Source: Pseudomonas fluorescens
Lineage (GTDB): Bacteria > Pseudomonadota > Gammaproteobacteria > Pseudomonadales > Pseudomonadaceae
Direction: 5' to 3'
Assembly (NCBI RefSeq): GCF_000730425.1
Contig: NZ_CP008896.1
Location: forward strand, 5,146,001 to 5,210,000
DNA: 64,000 nt
Each line of letters begins with the position of its first letter. Within the stretch, counting starts at the first letter, position 1. Position numbers and translations under genes: made by a program. Positions 1 through 8,997 of this stretch are shown in pieces. Below the pieces are notes generated by a model. The model did not search any database and was not told where the DNA came from. It saw only the letters and a list, made by a program, of their open reading frames with translations.

Positions 1-860
1 CCCTGGGCAACCTGGAAAATGGTGCGTTCGACAAGCTGCCCGGGCATACCTTCGCCCGTGGTTATATCCGTGCCTACGCCAAGCTGCTGGGTACCGACCA
101 GGCCATCCTGGTCCAGCAATTCGATCAGTTCACCGGTACCGACTCCCAGGGCAGCAACGTGCACGGTCTCGGTCGCATTGAAGAGCCGGTGCGTGTTTCC
201 CATACCATTTTGCGAATTGTCAGCCTGTTGCTACTGATTGCAGTGATCGGCGGTGGTTTTATCTGGTGGCAAGACCAGACGTCCCTGCGTAGCAAGGACC
301 TGATCAGCAATGCCCTGGAGCACGTCGAAGTCGAAAGCGCCGATGGCACTACCCAGATTCATCCCCTGGACGAGCCGGAAGACCAGGCTGTTGCCCAGGA
401 CCAGGCTGCTACTGAAACCAATCTTGACCTGCAAGCGGGTCAACCGTCCGCCGAAGTCAGCGCTGAATCGGCTCCGGCCGCCGTTGCACAGGCTCCTGCC
501 GCGTCCGTAACCCAGGCTCCGACCACTGCGGTCCAGGCTCCCGCCGCACCGTCACCGGTCACGCCAGTCGCACCGACGGCCGCCGCTCCTGTCGCCCAGG
601 CGCCTGCCAGTATGGCTGGCGATGGTCGTCTCCAGATTACCTACGTCGCTGACTGCTGGACGCAAGTCACCGATGGCAATGGCAAGGTCTTGTTCAGTGC
701 TTTGAAGCGTAAGGGAGATACGCTCGAGCAGGTTGGCAAGCCTCCTCTGACGCTGCGTCTGGGCTTTGCCCGTGGCGCGCAAGTGGCCTACAACGGCCAG
801 CCTGTGGACGTGGCGCCGTTCACCAGTGGCGAGACTGCTCGCCTGAAGTTGGGACAATAG
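1..860 (+). CDS. rodZ: Cytoskeleton protein RodZ (5' end outside window)
   Basis: RodZ is an inner-membrane protein that links the MreB cytoskeleton to the wall-elongation machinery. The reading frame is open from base 3, so the N-terminus lies outside the window. The first visible residues ([17 protein letters not shown]) are the end of the cytoplasmic Xre-type helix-turn-helix domain. One transmembrane segment follows ([18 protein letters not shown], near bases 215-270), then a long Ala/Pro/Val/Gln-rich periplasmic linker (about 440-610) and a C-terminal DUF4115 beta domain ending at the TAG. ispG begins 2 bases after the stop, so the two are probably co-transcribed. The internal ATG at 159 is not a credible start because the frame continues upstream with RodZ-like sequence. 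Confidence 0.93.
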   Translation, partial: LGNLENGAFDKLPGHTFARGYIRAYAKLLGTDQAILVQQFDQFTGTDSQGSNVHGLGRIEEPVRVSHTILRIVSLLLLIAVIGGGFIWWQDQTSLRSKDLISNALEHVEVESADGTTQIHPLDEPEDQAVAQDQAATETNLDLQAGQPSAEVSAESAPAAVAQAPAASVTQAPTTAVQAPAAPSPVTPVAPTAAAPVAQAPASMAGDGRLQITYVADCWTQVTDGNGKVLFSALKRKGDTLEQVGKPPLTLRLGFARGAQVAYNGQPVDVAPFTSGETARLKLGQ

Positions 861-862
861 TC

Positions 863-1972
863 ATGCACGGCGAATCTCCAATCAAACGTCGCGTATCGCG
901 CAAGATTTGGGTCGGCTCCGTACCGGTGGGTGGCGACGCCCCCATCGCGGTGCAGAGCATGACCAACAGCGACACCAATGATGTGGCTGCCACCGTAGCC
1001 CAGATCAACCGCCTGGAAGCCGCAGGTGTCGATATCGTGCGGGTTTCCGTACCGGATATGGACGCTGCCGAGGCCTTTGGCCGTATCAAGCAACTGGTCA
1101 AGGTGCCGTTGGTTGCCGATATCCACTTCGACTACAAGATCGCGTTGCGCGTGGCCGAGCTGGGTGTCGACTGCCTGCGGATCAACCCGGGCAACATCGG
1201 TCGCGAAGATCGGGTGCGTGCGGTAGTCGACGCAGCCCGTGATCGTGGGATACCGATCCGTATCGGTGTCAATGCCGGTTCCCTGGAAAAAGACCTGCAG
1301 AAAAAATACGGCGAGCCTACCCCGGCAGCTCTGGTCGAGTCGGCGCTGCGCCACGTCGAGCACCTCGAACGCCTGAATTTCCAGGACTTCAAGGTCAGCG
1401 TAAAGGCTTCCGATGTGTTCATGGCGGTAGAAGCCTACCGCTTGCTGGCCAAGGAAATCGTGCAGCCGCTGCACCTGGGTATCACCGAAGCCGGTGGTTT
1501 GCGCTCGGGCACAGTGAAATCTGCGGTAGGTCTCGGTATGCTGCTGGCCGACGGGATTGGCGATACCATTCGTATCTCCCTGGCGGCGGACCCGGTAGAG
1601 GAAGTGAAGGTCGGCTACGACATTCTCAAATCCCTGCATTTACGCTCCCGAGGCATTAATTTTATTGCCTGCCCGAGCTGCTCGCGGCAGAACTTCGACG
1701 TGGTGAAAACCATGAACGAGTTGGAAGTACGCCTGGAAGACCTGCTGGTGCCGCTGGATGTCGCGGTCATCGGATGTGTGGTCAACGGGCCGGGGGAGGC
1801 CAAGGAAGCGCATGTGGGCCTGACCGGTGGTACCCCGAACCTGATTTATATCGACGGTAAGCCGTCGCAGAAACTGACAAATGACAATCTGGTGGATCAG
1901 CTGGAAAAGCTGATTCGCGACAAAGCGGCCGAAAAGGTCGCCGCCGACGCAGCGCTGATCGCTCGCGGCTGA
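863..1972 (+). CDS. ispG: 4-hydroxy-3-methylbut-2-enyl diphosphate synthase (IspG/GcpE)
   Basis: This 369-residue enzyme converts methylerythritol cyclodiphosphate to HMBPP in the MEP isoprenoid pathway, using reduced flavodoxin or ferredoxin. The start [18 protein letters not shown] and the early motif [16 protein letters not shown] are typical of the family. The [4Fe-4S] ligands appear as [11 protein letters not shown] around residues 268-271 and a third Cys in the C-terminal CVVNGPGEA motif. Length matches the short bacterial form without the plant insert. It starts 2 bases after rodZ and is followed after 23 bases by hisS, so it sits inside the rodZ-to-bamB operon. Confidence 0.97.
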   Translation: MHGESPIKRRVSRKIWVGSVPVGGDAPIAVQSMTNSDTNDVAATVAQINRLEAAGVDIVRVSVPDMDAAEAFGRIKQLVKVPLVADIHFDYKIALRVAELGVDCLRINPGNIGREDRVRAVVDAARDRGIPIRIGVNAGSLEKDLQKKYGEPTPAALVESALRHVEHLERLNFQDFKVSVKASDVFMAVEAYRLLAKEIVQPLHLGITEAGGLRSGTVKSAVGLGMLLADGIGDTIRISLAADPVEEVKVGYDILKSLHLRSRGINFIACPSCSRQNFDVVKTMNELEVRLEDLLVPLDVAVIGCVVNGPGEAKEAHVGLTGGTPNLIYIDGKPSQKLTNDNLVDQLEKLIRDKAAEKVAADAALIARG

Positions 1973-1995
1973 TCGAACGAATTTAAGGATTTGAT

Positions 1996-3285
1996 GTGAG
2001 CAAGTCTCTGCAAGCCATTCGTGGCATGAACGACATCCTGCCCGAACAGACGCCCCTGTGGCGCTATTTCGAGAGCACGGTCGCGCGCCTGCTGGATAAC
2101 TACGGTTACAAGCAGATCCGCATGCCGATTGTCGAGTTCACCGAGCTGTTCAAGCGTTCCATCGGTGAAGTGACCGACATCGTCGAAAAAGAGATGTACA
2201 CCTTCGAAGACCGCAACGGCGACTCCCTGACTCTGCGTCCGGAAGGCACCGCCGCGTGCGTGCGCGCGGTGCTCGAACATGGCATCACCGGTGGTGGCCA
2301 GACCCAGAAGCTGTGGTACATCGGTCCGATGTTCCGCCACGAGCGCCCGCAAAAAGGCCGTTATCGCCAGTTCCACCAGATCGGTTGCGAAGTCTTCAAC
2401 CTTGATGGCCCGGATATCGACGCCGAGCTGATCGTGCTGACCTGGCGCCTGTGGGGCCAATTGGGTATCCGCGACGCGGTCAAGCTTGAGCTCAACAGCC
2501 TGGGCACCAGCGAGTCCCGTGGCCGTTACCGTGAGGCCCTGGTCGAATACCTGTCGGCCCACCTGGACAAACTCGACGAAGACAGCCAGCGTCGCCTGAA
2601 GACCAACCCGTTGCGCGTCCTCGATACCAAGAACGCCGACACCCAGGCTGTGCTGGTCGATGCGCCGAAAATGGCCGACTACCTGGACGACGAATCCCGT
2701 ACGCATTTCGAGGGCCTCAAGGCTCGCCTGGATGCGGCCGGGATTCCCTACGTGATCAACCCCAAGTTGGTGCGAGGCCTCGATTACTACAGCAAGACCG
2801 TATTCGAGTGGGTCACCGACAAGCTTGGCGCCCAGGGCACCGTGTGTGCCGGTGGCCGTTACGACGGCCTGGTCGAGCAGATGGGCGGCAAGCCGACCAC
2901 GGGCGTGGGCTTTGCCATGGGTATCGAGCGGCTGATCCTGCTGCTGGAGACCCTGGAGCAGATCCCTGAAGAAATTTCCCGTCAGGTGGATGTGTACCTG
3001 TGCGCCTTTGGCGAGGCGGCCGAACTGGCTGGCCTGGCCTTGAGCGAACAGTTGCGCGATCAACTGCCGGGCCTGCGCCTGCAAGTCAATGCTGGCGCTG
3101 GCAGCTTCAAGAGCCAATTCAAGAAAGCCGACAAGAGCGGTGCGTTGTACGCACTGATCCTGGGCGACGATGAACTGGCCCAGCAAGTGGTAAGTGTCAA
3201 ACCCCTGCGTGGCCAGGGCGAACAACAAAGCATTGCCTTTGATGCGCTTGCTGCGCACTTGGCCACCTGCATCGTGCAGGGTTGA
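1996..3285 (+). CDS. hisS: Histidyl-tRNA synthetase
   Basis: This 429-residue class II aminoacyl-tRNA synthetase charges tRNA-His. The protein begins [18 protein letters not shown] from a GTG; the ATG two bases earlier is in another frame and stops at once. Class II motif 2 is visible as [16 protein letters not shown], and the histidine-specific signature as [12 protein letters not shown]. The motif 3 region ([16 protein letters not shown]) and the C-terminal anticodon-binding domain follow. AAGGA lies just upstream of the GTG as a ribosome binding site. The order ispG-hisS-yfgM-bamB-der is the usual one in Pseudomonas. Confidence 0.97.
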   Translation: MSKSLQAIRGMNDILPEQTPLWRYFESTVARLLDNYGYKQIRMPIVEFTELFKRSIGEVTDIVEKEMYTFEDRNGDSLTLRPEGTAACVRAVLEHGITGGGQTQKLWYIGPMFRHERPQKGRYRQFHQIGCEVFNLDGPDIDAELIVLTWRLWGQLGIRDAVKLELNSLGTSESRGRYREALVEYLSAHLDKLDEDSQRRLKTNPLRVLDTKNADTQAVLVDAPKMADYLDDESRTHFEGLKARLDAAGIPYVINPKLVRGLDYYSKTVFEWVTDKLGAQGTVCAGGRYDGLVEQMGGKPTTGVGFAMGIERLILLLETLEQIPEEISRQVDVYLCAFGEAAELAGLALSEQLRDQLPGLRLQVNAGAGSFKSQFKKADKSGALYALILGDDELAQQVVSVKPLRGQGEQQSIAFDALAAHLATCIVQG

Positions 3286-3326
3286 AGCTGTCAAACAGCC
3301 GAATTTAGCGATTAAGGAGTATTGGG

Positions 3327-3968
3327 GTGTCGAGTACTGAAGATGATCAGCTGGCCGAGTTCAAAGACTGGTGGCAGCGTAACGGCAAACCCCTGGTAAC
3401 TGGCGGCCTGCTGGCGCTGGTGGTGGTGTTCGGTTGGCAGGCGTTCCAGAAGTATCAGGGCAATCAGTCGCAAGGCGCCTCGATGCTCTATCAGCAATTG
3501 CTGGAAACCACGCTGACGCCTACGGGCAAGCCTGATCCTGCCCAAGTGGCAGACCTGGCCAGCAAGTTGAAAAACGAATTTGGCGGTAGCACCTACGCCC
3601 AATACGGCAGCCTGTTCGTCGCAAAAGTCGCGGTCGATACCGGTAAGCTGGATGACGCAGCCTCCGAGCTCAAAGCCATCGCCGACAAGCCGAGCAACCC
3701 GACCCTGGGTGAAATCGCACGTCAGCGCTTGGCCCAGGTCCTGGCCGCACAGAACAAGGCCGACGAAGCACTGAAACTGCTCGATGGCGATGCTGACAAG
3801 GCATTTGTAGCCACTCGCGAAGAGCTCAAGGGCGACCTGCTGGTCCAATTGGGTCGTACCGACGAAGCCAATGCTGCGTACCAAAAAGCCAAGGCTGCGC
3901 TGTCTGATGAAGCAGCGGTCGGTGGCTTACAAATCAAGCTGGACGACTTGGCCAAAGGGGATGCGTGA
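3327..3968 (+). CDS. yfgM: YfgM-type tetratricopeptide protein, SecYEG/PpiD-associated
   Basis: This 213-residue protein resembles YfgM, an inner-membrane partner of the Sec translocon and PpiD that assists periplasmic folding. The N-terminal cytoplasmic part (MSSTEDDQLAEFKDWWQRNG) is followed by a single transmembrane segment (GGLLALVVVFGWQAFQ, about residues 25-40) and an alpha-helical TPR-like periplasmic domain with the pattern KVAVDTGKLDDAASELKAI. It starts with GTG after AAGGAGT and overlaps the start of bamB by 8 bases, implying translational coupling. Confidence 0.9.
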   Translation: MSSTEDDQLAEFKDWWQRNGKPLVTGGLLALVVVFGWQAFQKYQGNQSQGASMLYQQLLETTLTPTGKPDPAQVADLASKLKNEFGGSTYAQYGSLFVAKVAVDTGKLDDAASELKAIADKPSNPTLGEIARQRLAQVLAAQNKADEALKLLDGDADKAFVATREELKGDLLVQLGRTDEANAAYQKAKAALSDEAAVGGLQIKLDDLAKGDA

Positions 3969-5112
3969 CGTGATTCGTTGGAAACATGCAGCATTGCTGG
4001 CTCTGGCCGTTTTGGCCGCGGGTTGCAGCAGCAACAGCAAAAAAGAACTGCCTCCGGCCGAGCTGACCAGCTTCAAGGAGGAAGTGGTCCTGCAGAAGCA
4101 GTGGAGCCGTTCCATCGGTGACGGCCAGGGCGATACCTACAACATGTTGGTACCGGCAATCGACGGTGACAACATTGTGGCCGCTGACGTGACCGGCGTG
4201 GTGATCTCCATGGATCGCATGAACGGCGACGTCAAGTGGAAGAAAGACCTCGAACTACCGGTTTCCGGCGCCGTTGGCGTGGGTTACGGCATGGTGATGA
4301 TCGGCACGCTGAAAGGCGAAGTCGTGGCCCTGGATTCGAGCAGCGGTGAAGAGAAATGGCGCGCCCGCGTGACCAGTGAAGTCCTCGCACCGCCTGCCAC
4401 CAACGGCGATATTGTCGTGGTGCAGACCCAGGATGACCGTGTCATTGGCCTTGACGCCAGCACCGGTGAGCAGCGCTGGCTGTACGACAGCACCCCCGCG
4501 GTGCTGACGTTGCGCGGTACCAGTGGTCCGGTTGTGACCAATAACCTGGCGCTGGCAGGTCTTTCGACCGGTAAAGTGGTCGCCCTGGATACCCAGAACG
4601 GTGTGCCGGCCTGGGAATCACGGGTTGCCATTCCGCAAGGTCGTTCCGAGCTGGACCGTGTGGTGGACATCGACGGCGGCTTGCTGCTGTCGGGTGAAAC
4701 CCTGTACGTCGCCACTTACCAGGGCCGTGTTGCGGCGCTGGACCTGCAAAGCGGCCGTGTCCTCTGGCAGCGTGATGCATCCAGCTACGCCGGTGTCGCC
4801 CAAGGGTTTGGCAGCGTCTACGTGAGCCTGGCATCCGGTACCGTTGAAAGCGTCGACGAGCGTTCCACCACCGCCCTGTGGAGCAACGACTCGCTGGCTC
4901 GCCGTCAACTGTCGGCTCCGGAAGTATTCTCCAGCTATGTAGCGGTAGGCGACCTGGAAGGTTACCTGCACCTGCTGAGCCAGGTGGATGGCCGTTTTGT
5001 CGGCCGTGAACGTATCGACAGCGACGGCCTGCGTGCGCGTCCGCTGGTAGTAGGCAACATGCTTTATGTGTTTGGTAACAGCGGCAAGCTGGAAGCCCTG
5101 ACCATCAAGTAA
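3961..5112 (+). CDS. bamB: Outer-membrane protein assembly factor BamB
   Basis: BamB is a lipoprotein of the BAM complex that inserts beta-barrel proteins into the outer membrane. The start chosen is ATG 3961 (MRDVIRWKHAALLALAVLAAGC), giving 383 residues with a lipobox LAAGC; GTG 3970 is an alternative. An upstream in-frame ATG at 3871 lies wholly inside yfgM and is rejected. The rest is an eight-bladed propeller with repeated PQQ-like blades such as VVALDSSSGEEKWRARV, VIGLDASTGEQRWLY and VAALDLQSGRVLWQRD. The gene overlaps yfgM by 8 bases and is followed by three tandem hairpins before der. Confidence 0.95.
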   Translation: MRDVIRWKHAALLALAVLAAGCSSNSKKELPPAELTSFKEEVVLQKQWSRSIGDGQGDTYNMLVPAIDGDNIVAADVTGVVISMDRMNGDVKWKKDLELPVSGAVGVGYGMVMIGTLKGEVVALDSSSGEEKWRARVTSEVLAPPATNGDIVVVQTQDDRVIGLDASTGEQRWLYDSTPAVLTLRGTSGPVVTNNLALAGLSTGKVVALDTQNGVPAWESRVAIPQGRSELDRVVDIDGGLLLSGETLYVATYQGRVAALDLQSGRVLWQRDASSYAGVAQGFGSVYVSLASGTVESVDERSTTALWSNDSLARRQLSAPEVFSSYVAVGDLEGYLHLLSQVDGRFVGRERIDSDGLRARPLVVGNMLYVFGNSGKLEALTIK

Positions 5113-5140
5113 GAACTATGCTTGGGGTCACCCCCAGGCG

Positions 5141-5214
5141 GCCCTGCTTCGGCAGGGCATGCGGCACCTTCGGGTGTTGCCCCGAGCACCAGCCGCTGCC
5201 TTGCAGCGGCTTTT
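5141..5214 (+). terminator. Tandem hairpins with a rho-independent terminator between bamB and der
   Basis: Three hairpins follow bamB: GCCCTG-CTTCGG-CAGGGC type at 5141-5158, GGCACC-TTCG-GGTGTT type at 5163-5179, and a perfect 8-bp stem GCCGCTGC/GCAGCGGC with a 3-base loop at 5192-5210, followed directly by TTTTGTATTT. Only the last has the U-tract of an intrinsic terminator. It probably ends, or attenuates, the rodZ-bamB transcript before der. Confidence 0.75.
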
Positions 5215-5246
5215 GTATTTTCTGAAATAACGCAGTGGAGAGCCGC

Positions 5247-6716
5247 ATGGTTCCCGTAATCGCCCTGGTGGGTCGACCTAACGTCGGCAAGTCCACCTTG
5301 TTCAACCGCCTGACCAGGACTCGTGACGCCATCGTCGGCGACTTGTCCGGTCTGACCCGTGATCGCCAATACGGTGAGGCAAAGTGGCAAGGGCGCTCCT
5401 ACATTATTGTCGACACCGGTGGTATCTCCGGTGACGAGCATGGCATGGACGAAAAGATGGCCGAGCAGTCGCTGCTGGCCATCGAAGAAGCCGATGTCGT
5501 GTTGTTCCTGGTGGACGCCCGCGCGGGCTACACCGCTGCCGACCAGATGATCGGCGAACATTTGCGCAAGCGTAACAAGCGTTCCTACGTGGTCGCCAAC
5601 AAGATCGACAACATCGATCCTGAGATGGCCCGCGCCGAATTCAGCCCGATGGGCCTCGGCGACGCGATTCCGATCGCCGGTGCCCATGGCCGCGGTATCA
5701 CCCAGATGCTGGAAATCGCCCTGCGCGACTTCCCCAAGGATGACGCCGAAGAAGTTGAAGGCGAAGAAGAGATCGTCGCCGAAGGCGAGGAAGCCAAGCG
5801 CATTCCGGGCCCGAGTGAAAAAGACGGGATCAAGATCGCTATTATCGGCCGTCCGAACGTGGGCAAGTCGACCCTGGTCAACCGCATGCTCGGTGAAGAC
5901 CGGGTCATCGTCTATGACCAGCCCGGCACCACCCGCGACAGCATCTACATCCCGTTCGAGCGTAACGACGAGAAGTACACGCTGATCGACACTGCCGGCG
6001 TGCGCAAGCGCGGCAAGATCCACGAGGAAGTTGAAAAGTTCTCGGTGGTGAAAACCCTGCAGGCGATCAAAGACGCCAACGTGGTGATCTTCGTCATGGA
6101 CGCCCGCGAAGGCGTGGTCGACCACGACCTCAACCTGCTGGGCTTTGCCCTGGAGGCCGGTCGGGCATTGGTGATCGCGATCAACAAATGGGACGGCATG
6201 ACCCCGAGCGAGCGTGACTTCGTCAAGGTCGAGCTGCAACGCCGGTTGTTCTTCGTCGACTTCGCCGACATCCACTTTATTTCGGCGCTGCACGGTACGG
6301 GCGTGGGCAACCTCTACGCGTCAGTACAGAACTCGTTCAAGTCCGCCGTTACCCGCTGGCCGACCAACCGCCTGACCCAGATCCTTGAAGACGCGGTGGG
6401 CGAGCATGCGCCGCCGATGGTCAATAACCGCCGGATCAAACTGCGTTACGCCCACTTGGGTGGTGCCAACCCGCCGATTATCGTGATCCACGGTAACCAG
6501 ATCGAGAAGGTGCCCAAGTCCTACGTGCGTTACCTGGAAAACACCTACCGTCGTGTCTTGAAGCTGGTCGGCACACCGATCCGCATCGAGTTCAAAGGTG
6601 GCGAGAACCCGTACGAAGGCAACAAGAACAGCCTGACTGACCGCCAAGTGAACAAGAAACGTCGCTTGATGAGCCACAACAAGAAGGCTGACAAAAAGCG
6701 TAAAGACCGCCGGTGA
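5247..6716 (+). CDS. der: Ribosome-associated GTPase Der (EngA)
   Basis: Der has two GTPase domains in tandem and acts in maturation of the 50S subunit. The chosen start ATG 5247 gives [19 protein letters not shown] and 489 residues; GTG 5235 would add four residues that the family lacks. The first G domain has [12 protein letters not shown] and NKID; the second has GRPNVGKST (about residue 200), DTAG and NKWD. Between them is a highly acidic linker (about residues 165-190). The C-terminal KH-like domain ends in a basic tail rich in Lys and Arg ([12 protein letters not shown]). Upstream lies a terminator, so der may have its own promoter or rely on read-through. Confidence 0.96.
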   Translation: MVPVIALVGRPNVGKSTLFNRLTRTRDAIVGDLSGLTRDRQYGEAKWQGRSYIIVDTGGISGDEHGMDEKMAEQSLLAIEEADVVLFLVDARAGYTAADQMIGEHLRKRNKRSYVVANKIDNIDPEMARAEFSPMGLGDAIPIAGAHGRGITQMLEIALRDFPKDDAEEVEGEEEIVAEGEEAKRIPGPSEKDGIKIAIIGRPNVGKSTLVNRMLGEDRVIVYDQPGTTRDSIYIPFERNDEKYTLIDTAGVRKRGKIHEEVEKFSVVKTLQAIKDANVVIFVMDAREGVVDHDLNLLGFALEAGRALVIAINKWDGMTPSERDFVKVELQRRLFFVDFADIHFISALHGTGVGNLYASVQNSFKSAVTRWPTNRLTQILEDAVGEHAPPMVNNRRIKLRYAHLGGANPPIIVIHGNQIEKVPKSYVRYLENTYRRVLKLVGTPIRIEFKGGENPYEGNKNSLTDRQVNKKRRLMSHNKKADKKRKDRR

Positions 6717-6736
6717 TCCCTGTAGGAACCGGCTTA

Positions 6737-6826
6737 TGTGGGAGCGGGCTTGCCCGCGATAGCGATGGATCAGACACCGATTGGCGAGTCTGACACACCG
6801 CTATCGCCGGCAAGCCGGCTCCTGCA
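6737..6826. repeat. REPIN (paired inverted REP elements)
   Basis: Downstream of der, TGTGGGAGCGGGCTTGCCCGCGATAGC is followed about 40 bases later by the inverted partner GCTATCGCCGGCAAGCCGGCTCCTGCA. The two halves come from the two REP sequence variants seen through the window (GCGGGCTTGCCCGC and CCGGCAAGCCGG). Such paired REPs are non-coding and typical of Pseudomonas intergenic spaces. Confidence 0.85.
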
Positions 6827-6849
6827 TAAGAGGTACGTTATCCAGGAAG

Positions 6850-6872
6850 GGGCTCTGAACGAGCCCTTTTTT
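6850..6872 (+). terminator. Rho-independent terminator
   Basis: The stem GGGCTC/GAGCCC (6850-6855 with 6861-6866, 5-base loop) is followed by TTTTTT. It would end transcription from der, after the REPIN and before the aminotransferase gene. Confidence 0.8.
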
Positions 6873-6940
6873 GTGCCCCGCGATTGACCCCTTGGCGCTT
6901 GCAGCTTACAACTTGTAACTCACCGCCAGGGGCCCACCGA

Positions 6941-8089
6941 ATGATCACCAGCAAGCTGCCGAATGTCGGCACCACCATTTTCACCACCATGTCGCAACTC
7001 GCTGCGCAAACCGGTGCGTTGAACCTCTCCCAGGGTTTCCCCGATTTCAATGGCCCCCAGGCCTTGCTCGACGCGGTGGGCAAACATGTTGCCAGTGGCC
7101 ATAACCAATACGCGCCGATGACCGGCCTACCGGCCCTGCGCCAGCAAGTGTCGGCCAAGATTGCCCGCAGCTATGGCGTGCAGGTCAACCCCGACAGCGA
7201 AGTGACCATCACCCCCGGCGCCACCCAGGCAATCTTCTGTGCGATCCAGGCGGTGATCCGCAGTGGTGATGAGGTGATCGTCTTTGACCCGTGCTATGAC
7301 AGCTACGAGCCGGCGGTGGAGCTGGCCGGTGGGCGTTGTGTGCATGTGCAATTGGGGTTGGAGGACTTCAGCCTGGATTTCGAACAGATCCAGGCCGCGT
7401 TATCACCGCGTACGCGCATGATCATCCTCAATACCCCGCACAATCCCAGCGGCGCCCTGATCAGCCGCGCCGAGCTGGATCAGTTGGCCGAACTGATCCG
7501 CGACCGCGATATCTATCTGGTCAGCGATGAGGTCTACGAACACCTGGTATTTGATGGTGTGTCCCACGTCAGCGTCCTGGCTCACGAGGAGCTGTATCAG
7601 CGCGCGTTCGTGGTCAGCTCCTTTGGCAAGACCTATCACGTTACCGGCTGGAAGACCGGCTACGTGGTTGCGCCAGCGGCCTTGAGCGCGGAGTTGCGTA
7701 AGGTGCATCAATACGTCAGCTTCTGCGGCGTGACGCCGTTGCAGTTCGCCCTGGCCGACTTTATGGCCGAGCACCCGGAACACGTCGAGGAGTTGCCGGC
7801 TTTTTACCAGGCCAAGCGTGACCTGTTCTGCGATCTACTGGCTCCTTCGCGTTTGCGTTTCACGCGGGTGGCCGGTACTTACTTTCAAATGGTGGATTAC
7901 TCCCGGATTCGCCCGGACCTGGATGACGTGGCCATGTCGCTGTGGATGACTCGCGAGCATGGCGTGGCGACGATTCCGGTCTCGGTGTTCTACCAGAACC
8001 CACCTCAAGGCCAGCGCCTGGTGCGCTTGTGCTTTGCCAAGCGTGAGGAGACGCTGCGCCAAGCAGCCGAGAAACTATGCGTGATCTGA
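6941..8089 (+). CDS. PLP-dependent class I/II aminotransferase (methionine aminotransferase-like, YbdL type)
   Basis: This 382-residue fold-type I aminotransferase is closest, by recall, to YbdL/kynurenine aminotransferase-like enzymes acting on methionine and aromatic amino acids. The start MITSKLPNVGTTIFTTM is preferred over an upstream ATG (6884) that adds an unrelated peptide. Family features are NLSQGFPDF near residue 29, NTPHNPSGA (about 164-172), SDEVYEHLVFD, and the PLP-binding lysine K230 in SSFGKTYHVTGWKTGY. It overlaps the omega-amidase gene by 13 bases. That pairing fits transamination with glutamine as donor, the amidase removing the resulting alpha-ketoglutaramate; this is an inference from context. 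Confidence 0.88.
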   Translation: MITSKLPNVGTTIFTTMSQLAAQTGALNLSQGFPDFNGPQALLDAVGKHVASGHNQYAPMTGLPALRQQVSAKIARSYGVQVNPDSEVTITPGATQAIFCAIQAVIRSGDEVIVFDPCYDSYEPAVELAGGRCVHVQLGLEDFSLDFEQIQAALSPRTRMIILNTPHNPSGALISRAELDQLAELIRDRDIYLVSDEVYEHLVFDGVSHVSVLAHEELYQRAFVVSSFGKTYHVTGWKTGYVVAPAALSAELRKVHQYVSFCGVTPLQFALADFMAEHPEHVEELPAFYQAKRDLFCDLLAPSRLRFTRVAGTYFQMVDYSRIRPDLDDVAMSLWMTREHGVATIPVSVFYQNPPQGQRLVRLCFAKREETLRQAAEKLCVI

Positions 8090-8868
8090 GTGCTTTACCC
8101 GACCTGAATATCGCCCTGGTCCAGACCACCCTGGCCTGGCATGACCGCCAGGCCAACCTGAAGCATTTCGAGTCGCTGCTGGAGCAGGCCGGCGGCGCTG
8201 ACCTGATCGTGCTGCCGGAGATGTTCACCACCGGTTTTTCCATGGAATCTCAATTATTGGCCGAAGCCGAAAACGGCCCGACCCATGAGTGGCTCAAAAC
8301 CCAGGCGCAGAAGTACGGCGCAGTGATAACCGGCAGCGTGATTATCCAGGCTGCTGATGGCAGCCACCGTAACCGCTTGTTGTGGGCGCGGCCCGATGGC
8401 GAGGTGTTGCACTACGACAAGCGTCACCTGTTTCGCATGGCCGGTGAGCACAATCACTACACCCCCGGCGAGCGCCAGGTGCAGTTCGAACTCAAGGGCT
8501 GGCGGATTCGCCCGTTGATCTGCTATGACCTGCGGTTTCCGGTGTGGAGCCGTGATGCCCAGGACACCGATCTGCTGTTGTACACCGCCAACTGGCCGGG
8601 GGCGCGGCGCCAGCATTGGAACCGCCTGTTGCCGGCCAGGGCCATCGAGAACCTGTGCTATGTGGCGGCGGTGAATCGGGTGGGGACGGACGGCAAAGGT
8701 TTTGCCTACACCGGCGACAGCCAGGTCCTGGACTTTCAGGGCGAAAGCCTGTTGAGCGCAGGGGAGGCGGATGGGGTGTTCCAGGTATGCCTGGAGGCCG
8801 CGCAATTGGCGGAGTATCGCAGGCGCTTTCCGGCGAATCTGGATGCCGATAGCTTTCAGTTTGTCTGA
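8077..8868 (+). CDS. Omega-amidase of the nitrilase superfamily (YafV/Nit2-like)
   Basis: This 263-residue carbon-nitrogen hydrolase has the nitrilase triad in the expected order: E48 (VLPEMFTTGFS), K115 (HYDKRHLF) and C149 (LICYDLRFPVW). The short form with NYTANWP-like sequence (LYTANWPGARRQHW) fits omega-amidases that hydrolyse alpha-ketoglutaramate or alpha-ketosuccinamate to the oxo acid and ammonia. Its start overlaps the 3' end of the aminotransferase gene, so the two are probably translated as a coupled pair in glutamine-dependent transamination or methionine salvage. Confidence 0.88.
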   Translation: MRDLSALPDLNIALVQTTLAWHDRQANLKHFESLLEQAGGADLIVLPEMFTTGFSMESQLLAEAENGPTHEWLKTQAQKYGAVITGSVIIQAADGSHRNRLLWARPDGEVLHYDKRHLFRMAGEHNHYTPGERQVQFELKGWRIRPLICYDLRFPVWSRDAQDTDLLLYTANWPGARRQHWNRLLPARAIENLCYVAAVNRVGTDGKGFAYTGDSQVLDFQGESLLSAGEADGVFQVCLEAAQLAEYRRRFPANLDADSFQFV

Positions 8869-8892
8869 TTTATCTTTGGTGTATGTGAAATA

Positions 8893-8920
8893 GCTATCGC
8901 GGGCTTGCCCGCGATGAGGC
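8893..8920. repeat. Single REP element
   Basis: The sequence GCTATCGCGGGCTTGCCCGC followed by GATGAGGC has the palindromic core TCGCGGGCTTGCCCGCGA. It is a singlet REP between the convergent amidase gene and leuA. Confidence 0.75.
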
Positions 8921-8944
8921 CATCAGCAGTACCACAACCCCAAA

Positions 8945-8980
8945 TAAAAAAGGCCCCTGGATTCTCATCCAGGGACCTTT
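8945..8980. terminator. Bidirectional rho-independent terminator
   Basis: GGCCCCTGGA and TCCAGGGACC pair over 10 positions (one G-U or mismatch) around a 6-base loop (8952-8977). An A-run precedes it and a T-run follows it, so it can act on both the rightward amidase transcript and the leftward leuA transcript. Confidence 0.8.
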
Positions 8981-8997
8981 TGCATGGCGGCAGGTTG

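Noticed and set aside
5235..5246. GTG start for der four codons upstream
   Set aside because: It would add MESR before the conserved N-terminus, and ATG 5247 has the GTGGAG site upstream.
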